From NCBI GenBank assembly GCA_016713565.1, contig JADJOX010000006.1, forward strand, positions 62,001 through 126,000: a stretch of 64,000 bases of DNA. Reading direction: 5' to 3'. This DNA is from Ignavibacteriota bacterium. Lineage in GTDB: Bacteria > Bacteroidota > Ignavibacteria > Ignavibacteriales > Melioribacteraceae. Below the pieces are notes generated by a model. That model had not been told where the DNA came from. It ran no database searches and worked only from the letters and a program-made list of their open reading frames with translations. Below are positions 8,756-17,070 of this stretch, in pieces (the stretch's first letter is position 1; every line of letters begins with the position of its first letter). The position numbers and the translations under genes were made by a program.

Positions 8756-9670
8756 TTAAAACAGATCAACATCTGCTTTAACTTCCAATCCGCCGTTTTC
8801 TAATTGATCATTAATTGTTTTAGTAAGTTTTTTCAGCTGTTTCATTGATTCTTTAATATCACCGATCAAATTTTCATCATATAATAATTTGCCGATATTA
8901 TTTTTTCCGTTTACGGTTTCATCGGTAAGTAAATTTAACTTTTGAATTAAAGAATCGGTGCTTGCCAAAGTTTTCTTTGAAATATGTATTATATCGTTAA
9001 GTTCAGTTTTGTTGCTGCTCAATAAAATTTTTGTATCGTTTGTAAGATTTTTTGTATTGGAAATTATTTCGGAAATATCTTTTTGATTTTTAACGAGCAG
9101 TTCGTTAAGGTTAGCAGAAAGTTTTTGTAGATTGGAAACGGATTGTGTTATATTTGTTTTAAATTCTTCATTGGAAAAATTTGAATTAATAAAATCCAAG
9201 GATAATTTTAAATCTTTTATCACTGAGATTAAATCGCCTTCAACGGAATTCAATGTTGCCATAACTGTTGAAATATCACCGGAAAACTTTCCTATATAAG
9301 TTTTGCCGTAATCCAAATTATTCTGCGAAATCCCATTAATAATTTCGATTTTCTTGCCGCCCATCAAATCAAGCATCATAATTGAAAAACTAGCGTCATC
9401 TTTTAGATTCGGATCTTCAGAAAAATTTATCTTCACTAATGCTGAATTTGGTTCGGATTCTATTAACTCGACATAACCTTTTCTAACTCCATTAACCGTA
9501 ACAAGATCACCGACTTCCAATCCCGCAACTGAATTAAATTTCACGGAAAGTTTCATATCATGGGAAGTCAAGCTGTAATTTTTTGCCCAACCGAATATTA
9601 GAACAAAAATAATCAAAGCAATAAAAATTGTTATGCCAACTTTAATTTCTGTTTTCTTTTCTTCATTCAT
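8756..9670 (-). CDS. MlaD/MCE-domain lipid-transport protein
   Basis: Periplasmic lipid-binding MCE protein anchored by one N-terminal transmembrane helix (about 10-30, VGITIFIALIIFVLIFGW). The MCE domain covers about 35-115, with SVKFNSVAGLEVGDLVTVNGV and the LMGGKKIEI loop. A long predicted coiled coil of Asn/Lys/Ser repeats occupies 150-290. At 304 aa it is longer than E. coli MlaD. The usual permease (MlaE) and ATPase (MlaF) are not in the window. It overlaps by eight bases a small membrane protein gene upstream, hinting that the two are made together. Confidence 0.85.
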   Translation of the reverse strand: MNEEKKTEIKVGITIFIALIIFVLIFGWAKNYSLTSHDMKLSVKFNSVAGLEVGDLVTVNGVRKGYVELIESEPNSALVKINFSEDPNLKDDASFSIMMLDLMGGKKIEIINGISQNNLDYGKTYIGKFSGDISTVMATLNSVEGDLISVIKDLKLSLDFINSNFSNEEFKTNITQSVSNLQKLSANLNELLVKNQKDISEIISNTKNLTNDTKILLSSNKTELNDIIHISKKTLASTDSLIQKLNLLTDETVNGKNNIGKLLYDENLIGDIKESMKQLKKLTKTINDQLENGGLEVKADVDLF

Positions 9671-10019
9671 TTGATTTCAGAGTTTGTTTAATTAATTCGA
9701 ACTCGGTTGAATCAATTTTATTATCTTTAACAATTATTTCAATATTTTGAGACAAAGGTTCCAAAGCATTTAATCTATCTTCAAGATTATCTTTATTAAA
9801 TGTGTTGAAAAAATTATCAAGTTCAACCTTTAACGAATCGCCGTATTCTTGATCCTTTAATTTTTCCAAATCAGAAACTATTTTTGATTTTGTATATTCA
9901 AGTAACTTATCTTTTCCGAAACTCAATAATTCATCACCGTGAAATTTTATTAAATAGAATATGACTGCTAATAAAACAGTAAGTGTGACAATAACGGAAA
10001 TAAAACAACCTTTTTTCAT
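9663..10019 (-). CDS. Small membrane-anchored protein of unknown function
   Basis: A 118 aa protein with a short Lys-rich N terminus, one transmembrane helix (ISVIVTLTVLLAVIFYLI, about 7-24) and a charged, probably helical periplasmic part. No conserved motif is recognised. The stop lies inside the start region of the MCE gene (eight-base overlap). Its own ATG directly follows the stop of the CNNM/CorC gene. It may be a partner of the MCE protein, an inference from overlap only. Confidence 0.6.
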   Translation of the reverse strand: MKKGCFISVIVTLTVLLAVIFYLIKFHGDELLSFGKDKLLEYTKSKIVSDLEKLKDQEYGDSLKVELDNFFNTFNKDNLEDRLNALEPLSQNIEIIVKDNKIDSTEFELIKQTLKSNE

Positions 10020-11288
10020 TTATTTTAGTTTTTCAATTTCTACTTTACTAATTCTATTGTTTTCTAAACCTATAACTTTAAAAGAATATCCATATTTTTC
10101 AAATTTATAACCAACTTCTGGAATTGTTCCAGCATGGCTGAAAATAAATCCGCCTAACGTTTCAAAATCTTCATTTGGTACTTCAATGTTTATATTAAGA
10201 ATTTCTTCCAATTCGCTAATAGAAACCTTACCAAACATAACAAATTTATTTTCATTTATTTTAACAATTTCATCTTCTTCTGTATCATATTCGTCTCTAA
10301 TTTCACCCACAATTTCTTCTAGTACATCTTCTAAACTTATAAGTCCGGCTGTTCCTCCGTATTCATCAACAACTAAACTTAAGTGCATATTTTTTTCTTG
10401 AAATTCTTTCAATAAAGTGCTCAGCAGTTTTGTTTCAGGTACAAAGAGACAATCTCGTATCACTTTTTTTATATCAAAAGTATTAGGACTACCTAAAAAC
10501 TGAAGCAGATCTTTTGCGTGAATAACTCCAATTATTGAATCTAGATCATTTACATATACTGGAATTCTACTGTGACCAGAACTTTTAATTATTTCAATCA
10601 ACTCGTTATATGGAATGTCTTTAGGAACAGCAATAATGTCCACTCTTGGCGTCATTACTTCCCGCGCAAAAGTAGATTTAAAAGATACCAATCCATGAAT
10701 TAATTCATGTTCTTCCTCTTCAAGAGTTCCTTTTTCAATTCCAATATCAGCTAAATCCGCAATGTCTGAAGTTGACAATGCGGTTCTTGCTTTATCATAC
10801 TTTACATTGGTAGTAAGTATCTTCATTAAAAAAGTAAGAATTTTTGTAATTGGACTAAGAACTATTCCAATTAAATAAAGTGGAATTGAGATAATTTTTG
10901 AAATATAGACTGGATGTTTATTGGCCCAAACTTTAGGCGTGACTTCGCAAAATATTATAACAATAATTGTTAAAATAATTATTTGAGTTATTAACGAGTA
11001 ATCAACAGAAAAACCGTTAACTTTTGCAATATCTAATGCTAAAGTAACAGCGATAATTGAAGCACCGACATTGCTTATCGTATTCCCAATTAAAATTGTT
11101 ATAAGGAGTTTCTGCGGTGCCGAAATTAATTCTGAAATATATTTTGCAAGATTCTTTGAGCTTCTGTTTATTTCTTCTATTTTTTTATCATCTAATGAAA
11201 GAAGCGCCACTTCAGAACTTGAAAATAAAGCAGACAAAATTAAAAGTATTACAAGTAAAATTGTTCTAAAAAGCCAATCAATATCCAA
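10020..11288 (-). CDS. CNNM/CorC-family membrane protein with DUF21 and CBS domains
   Basis: Membrane protein of the hemolysin C/CorC/GldE group, linked in related proteins to Mg2+ or Co2+ efflux. In order: DUF21 with about four transmembrane helices (1-190), two CBS repeats (about 205-330, with VMTPRVDIIAVP and SRIPVYVNDLDSIIGVIHAKDLL), then the C-terminal CorC_HlyC FAD-like domain (VVDEYGGTAGLISLEDVLEEIVGEI, then LGGFIFSHAGTIPEVG). The 422 aa length is normal. In Bacteroidota a close homologue is called GldE, but no other gliding gene is near, so I do not use that name. Confidence 0.9.
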   Translation of the reverse strand: MDIDWLFRTILLVILLILSALFSSSEVALLSLDDKKIEEINRSSKNLAKYISELISAPQKLLITILIGNTISNVGASIIAVTLALDIAKVNGFSVDYSLITQIIILTIIVIIFCEVTPKVWANKHPVYISKIISIPLYLIGIVLSPITKILTFLMKILTTNVKYDKARTALSTSDIADLADIGIEKGTLEEEEHELIHGLVSFKSTFAREVMTPRVDIIAVPKDIPYNELIEIIKSSGHSRIPVYVNDLDSIIGVIHAKDLLQFLGSPNTFDIKKVIRDCLFVPETKLLSTLLKEFQEKNMHLSLVVDEYGGTAGLISLEDVLEEIVGEIRDEYDTEEDEIVKINENKFVMFGKVSISELEEILNINIEVPNEDFETLGGFIFSHAGTIPEVGYKFEKYGYSFKVIGLENNRISKVEIEKLK

Positions 11289-11319
11289 ATATAAAATTAA
11301 CCTATATTATTATAATTAA

Positions 11320-11760
11320 CTAAAATGGTAAATCATCATCTTCACTGCGATTATCGGTAGATTCCGATTGAACAAAATTATTTGTATCATTGGATGAAGA
11401 AGAGAACTGCGAACCTCCGCCTTCAGAGCCGTCTAATGGAATAATACTAAATTTATCCGCAACTATTTCAGTAACATAAATTTTTTGACCTTCTTTATTT
11501 TCATAGTCGCGTTTATTCAGTCTGCCTTCAACATAAAATTTTCTGCCTTTTTTCAAATTTGATTTTAAGTAATCAGAAGCGCCAAATAAAACAATATTAT
11601 GCCAAGTAGTTTCATTAACCCAGTTCCCATCCTTACCTTTATAGCTGTACGATGTGGCTAATGAGAAAGTGGTTATTTCCGTATTATTTGTTGTAAATCT
11701 GTGTTCAGCATCCTGACCTAAATTTCCAATCAGCATCACTTTATTTAATGAAAAAGCCAT
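11320..11760 (-). CDS. ssb: Single-stranded DNA-binding protein
   Basis: OB-fold protein that coats ssDNA in replication and repair. It is 146 aa. N-terminal KVMLIGNLGQDAEHRFT and the WHNIVLFG and KGRKFYVEGRL segments are typical. A disordered Ser/Asn-rich linker follows, and the acidic tail DDDLPF is the conserved C-terminal docking peptide for repair partners. Located between the SPOR lipoprotein and the CNNM gene on the same strand. The start is supported by a purine-rich GGGGAGAAAA just upstream. Confidence 0.95.
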   Translation of the reverse strand: MAFSLNKVMLIGNLGQDAEHRFTTNNTEITTFSLATSYSYKGKDGNWVNETTWHNIVLFGASDYLKSNLKKGRKFYVEGRLNKRDYENKEGQKIYVTEIVADKFSIIPLDGSEGGGSQFSSSSNDTNNFVQSESTDNRSEDDDLPF

Positions 11761-11779
11761 TATAATTTTCTCCCCTTTT

Positions 11780-12250
11780 TTATTCGGTTACAATAAATGC
11801 GTCCTTAAACATATTTTGTTTCCAAAAACCTTCCCTAACCATTTGAGCTTCTGATTTAGTATTATAAGCCGAGCTTCTAACAGTATACAGCGAATTTACA
11901 TTATTGTATACAATTGATAACTTAAATGGCACTTTGGATTCATTTTCCTTTATATATTGTTCAGCCCTTGACTTTGTTGAAAATGCACCTAATTGCAAAA
12001 AATATCCATGTTGAGTTGTAGGTTTTATATCTGTTTTTTCATTATCGTCACTGTCGTCGTCAAAAGTATTATCTACATCTTTTTTAACATCGTCAATGTC
12101 TTTCGATTTTTTAGCATTGTCAACTTCGTCAAAAACATAAACCTCTTCGGCATCTGCTTTTGCCTTTTCATCTTCATCATCTGAAGACTGAAAAATTGAA
12201 CATGCGGAAAGCGATAATAATAAAACAAGGATTAATAATATATTTTTCAT
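11780..12250 (-). CDS. SPOR-domain lipoprotein
   Basis: A 156 aa lipoprotein with signal peptide and lipobox LSAC, Cys17 the lipidation site. A highly acidic spacer (20-75, Asp/Glu/Lys-rich) is followed by a C-terminal SPOR domain (about 80-156, YFLQLGAFSTKSRAEQY to the end). SPOR domains bind denuded peptidoglycan at division sites. It probably acts in the envelope, anchored in the outer membrane or facing the periplasm. Catalytic activity is not expected. Confidence 0.85.
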   Translation of the reverse strand: MKNILLILVLLLSLSACSIFQSSDDEDEKAKADAEEVYVFDEVDNAKKSKDIDDVKKDVDNTFDDDSDDNEKTDIKPTTQHGYFLQLGAFSTKSRAEQYIKENESKVPFKLSIVYNNVNSLYTVRSSAYNTKSEAQMVREGFWKQNMFKDAFIVTE

Positions 12251-12309
12251 TTTAACACTTTGATTTGTTGGTAATATGCAAAAATAATTAGTGAAATCTT
12301 AATTATCAA

Positions 12310-13698
12310 TTAATAAAAAATATTATCAAAAGTTCCTATCTCAAATATCGGCAAATTGAATTTTTCGAAAGTAACTTTTTTTGCTAATTCCAAACTGCCC
12401 GGAACTTGAGAAACATTGATTTTTTCAATCTTCGCGCCAAAATCGGCATTAATTTTTTCGATGAATTGATTTGCAATTATAGCATAACCTTGACTTGTAG
12501 GATGAACACCATCCAGACTAAAAATACCACCTGAAATATATTGGGTAGTAAATTCAACTCCGTCTGATTCATAACCGTCTGCCGCAACTTCATTGAAGAA
12601 ATTATTTATATCAACAAGATGAAAATTATATTTATCTGAAATACTTTTTATTGAAGAATTAAAACTGCTGACAACATTTTGTACTTCTATTTGTTCGAGC
12701 GGATCTAAAACTAAACTATTTGGAAACGGATTTTCGGCCGTTAATCCAAATGGATATGCAGTATTTACACCCTCAGGAACTGTAATTGAATTTGTTGAAT
12801 AATATAATCCTTTAGTATCACCTAAAAATTGTGCCGCGCCAGATCCTTTTAATGTTACCATTGTTTTGTTGTTTAACAAATCAAATATAGTTGCTAATCC
12901 TACTGGAATATCGGTTGATGAAGTTGAATAAACTAAACCTTGAATCTGCGGATTTTGACTTTGCGCTGCTTGCAGAGATTGTCCGATACTTGGAGCAACA
13001 GTCGTAAAAAACGGAATAGCGCTTACATTGGGAATATTTGCTAAAATTACGGGAATTCCTGCTTGAGCAAGTGCACCGCATAATTGATCATATAAATATG
13101 CAAAAGTTTCAACAGGTGTATGAGGAATTATTCCTCCGCTAGTAGCGTATCCTAAAATATCATTGTTTCCAATCCAAAGACTTACCAATGTTGGCTGTGC
13201 TGACAATGCCATTTCAAGCGGAGTTTTATCTTGATTTCTCAAAACAATATCAAAAAATACGTTGCTTTTATCTATTGCCGTTGATGTGTTTTTTGCCGTC
13301 AAAATATCCGGCAGTAATGCTCCGGGAATTCCTAAATTATTATAAATTCCGTTAAAATTCAAATTTGTTGGAGAACCTGCATTAATAGACGCGGTTTTTG
13401 TTGAGAAAGGAACAATTGATTTAACTTCAATTCTTCCGCCTATTCCTGGGTCACTTATTGTGGGTTGTACGAATTCAACCCCGACTTGATTAGCTATCTG
13501 TTTGCTGAAAGAATATTCTTGCGCACTTTCATATAATGCGCTTGATTGATATCCCGCTGTTAAACTGTTGCCGATTGCAACAAACTTTGTGAAATTGGCA
13601 GTTCCCGTATTTGGTTTTGACGGCTCAGTTAATTCGGTTCTATCTTCACATGCAAGAAGTACTAATCCTAACATTAATAATTTTAATAAACTTTTCAT
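12310..13698 (-). CDS. SGNH/GDSL-family hydrolase lipoprotein
   Basis: Secreted lipase or esterase-like protein. It is 462 aa with lipobox LLAC (Cys17). Family blocks are visible: block I AIGNSLTAG with nucleophile Ser45 (GNSL for GDSL), block III SLWIGNNDILG, and block V DGVHPTSQGYAII with the catalytic Asp and His. It is longer than minimal SGNH enzymes owing to inserts in the middle. It lies directly downstream of the FadL-type porin gene (stop to start 14 bases), so the pair may handle lipids or hydrophobic substrates together. The substrate is unknown. Confidence 0.85.
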   Translation of the reverse strand: MKSLLKLLMLGLVLLACEDRTELTEPSKPNTGTANFTKFVAIGNSLTAGYQSSALYESAQEYSFSKQIANQVGVEFVQPTISDPGIGGRIEVKSIVPFSTKTASINAGSPTNLNFNGIYNNLGIPGALLPDILTAKNTSTAIDKSNVFFDIVLRNQDKTPLEMALSAQPTLVSLWIGNNDILGYATSGGIIPHTPVETFAYLYDQLCGALAQAGIPVILANIPNVSAIPFFTTVAPSIGQSLQAAQSQNPQIQGLVYSTSSTDIPVGLATIFDLLNNKTMVTLKGSGAAQFLGDTKGLYYSTNSITVPEGVNTAYPFGLTAENPFPNSLVLDPLEQIEVQNVVSSFNSSIKSISDKYNFHLVDINNFFNEVAADGYESDGVEFTTQYISGGIFSLDGVHPTSQGYAIIANQFIEKINADFGAKIEKINVSQVPGSLELAKKVTFEKFNLPIFEIGTFDNIFY

Positions 13699-13712
13699 TT
13701 TATAAACTCCGA

Positions 13713-14975
13713 TTAAAATTTATATCCAAGTGTAATTGACATTAAATTTGCCGTAGAATTATAAACTCCATTCATTGGAGAATTACTATTTTCAATTCCG
13801 CTGTAGTTTTCTAATGATTTTGTGATTGTTCTTTCAGCGAATCTTAAAAACATATATGCAGCTTCAACCGAAATGTTTTCACTCAGATTATATGTCCCTC
13901 CGATATTTAATCCCATACGGTCTGCATCAGGAAGTGTAGGATCAAGTCTTTCATCCGGTACCGGATTACGATCATAAAGAAAACCGGCTCTGGCTGTAAT
14001 AGTTTTATTTAATTCAAATTCGGTTCCTACTCTGGCAATAAACGAATTTACATAATTTCGATCCGATGAAGAAACAAGTAGTTCTCCCGTTTCAGAATCG
14101 ATAAAATCTTTAAATTTAACTTCTAATTTATCATAACTGTCCCAGCCGACATACTGATAATCAGCCGTTAGTGTAAAACTCTTTAACGGTCTTATTGCAA
14201 CGCCTAAAGTAATATTTTCAGGAGTTGTCAATGGAGCCGTAATTGCTCCGCTCGGGAGCATATCTTTAAATTGTGATGAATAATTTTTGGGAGTTGCATC
14301 TCCTTCAAAATCAAATTTAACCTGACTTCTGAATGATAACCCTAAAGAAACAGCCGGAATTGGATGGATGAATATTCCGGCAATAAATCCTGATCCGTAA
14401 CCAGTTCCTTCCAAATTTAATGATGGTTCGCTATTAAATGGCGCTAAATTTAATTTCCTATTTATTAAAACATCTCCGTACCCAAAAACATATCCGAAAC
14501 CGACAGATACTTCATTCATAATTCTATATGACGCAACAGCATTAAAGAAAAATGTTCTAATTTCGGTTTTAACTGTCATGAATCTACCTACCCATTCATC
14601 ATCCCATTCGGTTCCTAATCCATAATTATTGCCAACTCCAAGACCTATAAAAAGTTTATCCAGAATTTGATGAGTTCCATATAAATGCACCGGGTTAAAA
14701 ACTTGCGACTTCATAGCTGATTCTGTGATTGAGGGAAAAGGTCCTCGAAAAGTTGAACTTGGTATAATGAGAGTTGCTCCGCCAATCAAATGCGTACCGC
14801 AAAGTTGAGTTATTCCGGCTGGATTAAAGTAAATTGCGGAAGGATCATTTGCCAATCCGGCAAACGCGCCGCCTAATCCCATTGCTCTTGAGCCTTGCTC
14901 ATTAATTTGAAATCCGCTTCCAAATATATTTTTAAGTACAAATAAAAAGATGAATAAAGATAAATATTTTTTCAC
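13713..14975 (-). CDS. OmpP1/FadL-family outer-membrane transporter
   Basis: Beta-barrel channel of the FadL/TodX group, which passes long-chain fatty acids or other hydrophobic compounds. It is 420 aa with an N-terminal signal peptide, mature start near GSGFQINEQGSRAMGLGGAFAGLA (the hatch-domain signature, including NPAGI soon after) and a C-terminal Phe (LGYKF) as in outer-membrane barrels. The preceding SD on this strand is strong (AGGAGGG). Followed by the SGNH lipoprotein gene in the same direction. Confidence 0.92.
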   Translation of the reverse strand: MKKYLSLFIFLFVLKNIFGSGFQINEQGSRAMGLGGAFAGLANDPSAIYFNPAGITQLCGTHLIGGATLIIPSSTFRGPFPSITESAMKSQVFNPVHLYGTHQILDKLFIGLGVGNNYGLGTEWDDEWVGRFMTVKTEIRTFFFNAVASYRIMNEVSVGFGYVFGYGDVLINRKLNLAPFNSEPSLNLEGTGYGSGFIAGIFIHPIPAVSLGLSFRSQVKFDFEGDATPKNYSSQFKDMLPSGAITAPLTTPENITLGVAIRPLKSFTLTADYQYVGWDSYDKLEVKFKDFIDSETGELLVSSSDRNYVNSFIARVGTEFELNKTITARAGFLYDRNPVPDERLDPTLPDADRMGLNIGGTYNLSENISVEAAYMFLRFAERTITKSLENYSGIENSNSPMNGVYNSTANLMSITLGYKF

Positions 14976-15004
14976 AGACCCTCCTTTAAGTTCAATTCCT
15001 TTCT

Positions 15005-15505
15005 TTATTTAATGCTCATAAGCAGTTGATTTTTTTCTACCGATATTCCGATTTTAACGTGTATATTAGTAATAATTCCGGATTTAGGAGCGTGAATTTC
15101 ATTTTCCATTTTCATCGCCTCCAATAATATTATTGGGTCTCCTTGTTTTACTTCATCATCAATATTTTTATAATACTTTAAAATTAAGCCCGGCATGGGT
15201 GAATAAACTTGTTCTATTGAAGTAGTTGATTCTTTATTTCTTAGATAATTTTCAGCTTTTTCTTCCAGTAAAGTTTTAATTGAGGTTTCAATATATTTGC
15301 CGTCAATTAAAAATAACATTGATTCTTTATTTTTTTGAACAACCGTTGTATGAAAAATCTTATTATTAATTTCAACTTTAAACGTATACTGTGATAATTT
15401 CGAAATATCACAGTTGAATTCAAAATCATTTATTAAGACCTTTTTAAAATCTTCGGTTCTAATAATAATTTTTTTTGAATTGACCGACGCGACAAATTCA
15501 TTCAT
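15005..15505 (-). CDS. Biotin carboxyl carrier protein (acyl-CoA carboxylase)
   Basis: Carries biotin between the carboxylase and carboxyltransferase sites. It is 166 aa. The C-terminal biotinyl domain has the canonical EAMKMENEIHAP with target Lys132, preceded by PMPGLILKYYKN. The N-terminal 95 residues resemble the linker or BT region of propionyl-CoA carboxylase-type carriers. Its start overlaps the stop of the biotin carboxylase gene by eight bases. Together they equal the length of a fused acyl-CoA carboxylase alpha chain (about 666 aa). No carboxyltransferase gene is in the window. Confidence 0.9.
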   Translation of the reverse strand: MNEFVASVNSKKIIIRTEDFKKVLINDFEFNCDISKLSQYTFKVEINNKIFHTTVVQKNKESMLFLIDGKYIETSIKTLLEEKAENYLRNKESTTSIEQVYSPMPGLILKYYKNIDDEVKQGDPIILLEAMKMENEIHAPKSGIITNIHVKIGISVEKNQLLMSIK

Positions 15506-17000
15506 AAAGTTGGCCTATCCAATTATTTTTTTGATTAATACAATTTTTTGCGGGGGAAACTACATTTTTGGCAAATTTTAAATATGCTCCCAAAATTGCA
15601 GAAATTTCATTGTAAGATATTTCTTCGTTTTTGGAATTTACGTTCAAAGAATCATTCTTAAACTGATTTTCCAAAAAATTATTGTCAAATGAAGAGTCTA
15701 AAAATATATCATTTGTTAAAACCCAAAAGAAAAAATTCAAATTTGTTTTAATACCGGCAATTTGATAATCACCTAAAGCACGTTTCATTTTTGAAATCGC
15801 TTCATTTCTATCCGCTCCCCAAGTGATTAATTTTGAAAGCATGGAATCATAATATATTGATATTTCGGACAAAACGTCTATTCCCCTGTCGATTCTAATT
15901 CCATTACCTGAAGGCAATCTATGATGAAGGATTTTTCCAGTCGATGGCGAAAAATTATTTTCAGCATCTTCCGCGTAAATTCTGCATTCAATTGCGTGCC
16001 CGTTAATTTTAATATCAGTTTGTTTTATAGCTAATTTTTCTCCGTTTGCAATTTTAATCTGCTCTTTAACAATATCAATTCCGGTAATCATTTCAGTGAC
16101 CGGATGTTCAACCTGAAGTCTAGTATTCATTTCCAAGAAATAAAAATTTTTATTTTGATCATATAAAAATTCAATTGTACCGGCATTTGTATACTCAGCA
16201 GCTTTTGCAGCGGCAATTGCAATTGTTGTAACTTTATTTCTTAATTCATCATTGATTGAACTAGACGGAGCTTCCTCCAATAATTTTTGGTGCCTTCTTT
16301 GAACGGAACACTCTCTTTCGTACAAATGCAAATAATTTCCAAATTCATCCGCTAAAATTTGAACTTCAATATGCTTCGGATTTTCTATAAATTTCTCAAT
16401 ATATACAGATGAATTACCAAACGCTTTTTGTGATTCGTTTTTTGAATGGTCAATTCCCTTTTTTAATTCAGCCAAATTGGAAATTTTTCTCATTCCTTTC
16501 CCACCTCCGCCGGCAGTTGCTTTAATCATTATTGGGAAACCAATTTGCTTGGCAATATTTTCGGCTTCTTCATAATTTTCAATTGGTTCAATTGTCCCGG
16601 GAACAATTGGAATTCCAAAATTATTCATTAATTTTCTTGCGGATGTTTTGTTTCCCATAATTTGAACTGACTTATAACTTGGACCAATAAATTTAATTCC
16701 GGCTTCGTTTACATTTTTAATAAAATCTCCATTTTCAGATAAGAAGCCGTAACCGGGGTGAATTGCATCAGCATTTATTTCAATAGCTTTTTGAATAATT
16801 TTTTCGATGTTCAAGTAAGATTCAGAACTTTGAGAGTTGCCTATGTAATATGCCTCATCCGCGGATCTTACATGAAGAGAATTTTTATCTGCATCAGAAT
16901 AGATTGCAGCAGAAACAATTCCAAGTTCACTGCATGCATTAATAATTCTTACTGCAACTTCTCCACGATTAGCAATTAAAATTTTTTTAAATAATTGCAA
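15498..17000 (-). CDS. Biotin carboxylase subunit of an acyl-CoA carboxylase
   Basis: ATP-grasp enzyme that carboxylates biotin. It is 500 aa, somewhat longer than AccC (about 450) because of a C-terminal extension towards the carrier. Family marks are ILIANRGEVAVRII at the start, GGGGKGMRKI (ATP-binding glycine loop), ERECSVQRRHQKLLEEAPS, FLEMNTRLQVEHPVTE (catalytic region) and GHAIECRIYAED. Paired with the overlapping carrier gene, it is more likely part of a propionyl-, methylcrotonyl- or general acyl-CoA carboxylase than the housekeeping AccC; this is inference. Confidence 0.9.
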   Translation of the reverse strand: MQLFKKILIANRGEVAVRIINACSELGIVSAAIYSDADKNSLHVRSADEAYYIGNSQSSESYLNIEKIIQKAIEINADAIHPGYGFLSENGDFIKNVNEAGIKFIGPSYKSVQIMGNKTSARKLMNNFGIPIVPGTIEPIENYEEAENIAKQIGFPIMIKATAGGGGKGMRKISNLAELKKGIDHSKNESQKAFGNSSVYIEKFIENPKHIEVQILADEFGNYLHLYERECSVQRRHQKLLEEAPSSSINDELRNKVTTIAIAAAKAAEYTNAGTIEFLYDQNKNFYFLEMNTRLQVEHPVTEMITGIDIVKEQIKIANGEKLAIKQTDIKINGHAIECRIYAEDAENNFSPSTGKILHHRLPSGNGIRIDRGIDVLSEISIYYDSMLSKLITWGADRNEAISKMKRALGDYQIAGIKTNLNFFFWVLTNDIFLDSSFDNNFLENQFKNDSLNVNSKNEEISYNEISAILGAYLKFAKNVVSPAKNCINQKNNWIGQLYE

Positions 17001-17070
17001 TTTTGAGGCTCAATTTAAATTGTGGATTCAAGATATAAAAAAGAAATGAATAAAATATGAGAAATCTTAT

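Noticed and set aside
15498..15505. A possible frameshift splitting a fused carboxylase alpha chain.
   Set aside because: The biotin carboxylase ends normally and the carrier starts at its own ATG with a short overlap; separate subunits are common, so no error is needed.
17011..17022. CAATTTAAATTG palindrome upstream of the biotin carboxylase gene.
   Set aside because: Short AT-only palindromes are expected often by chance in DNA of this composition; no other support.
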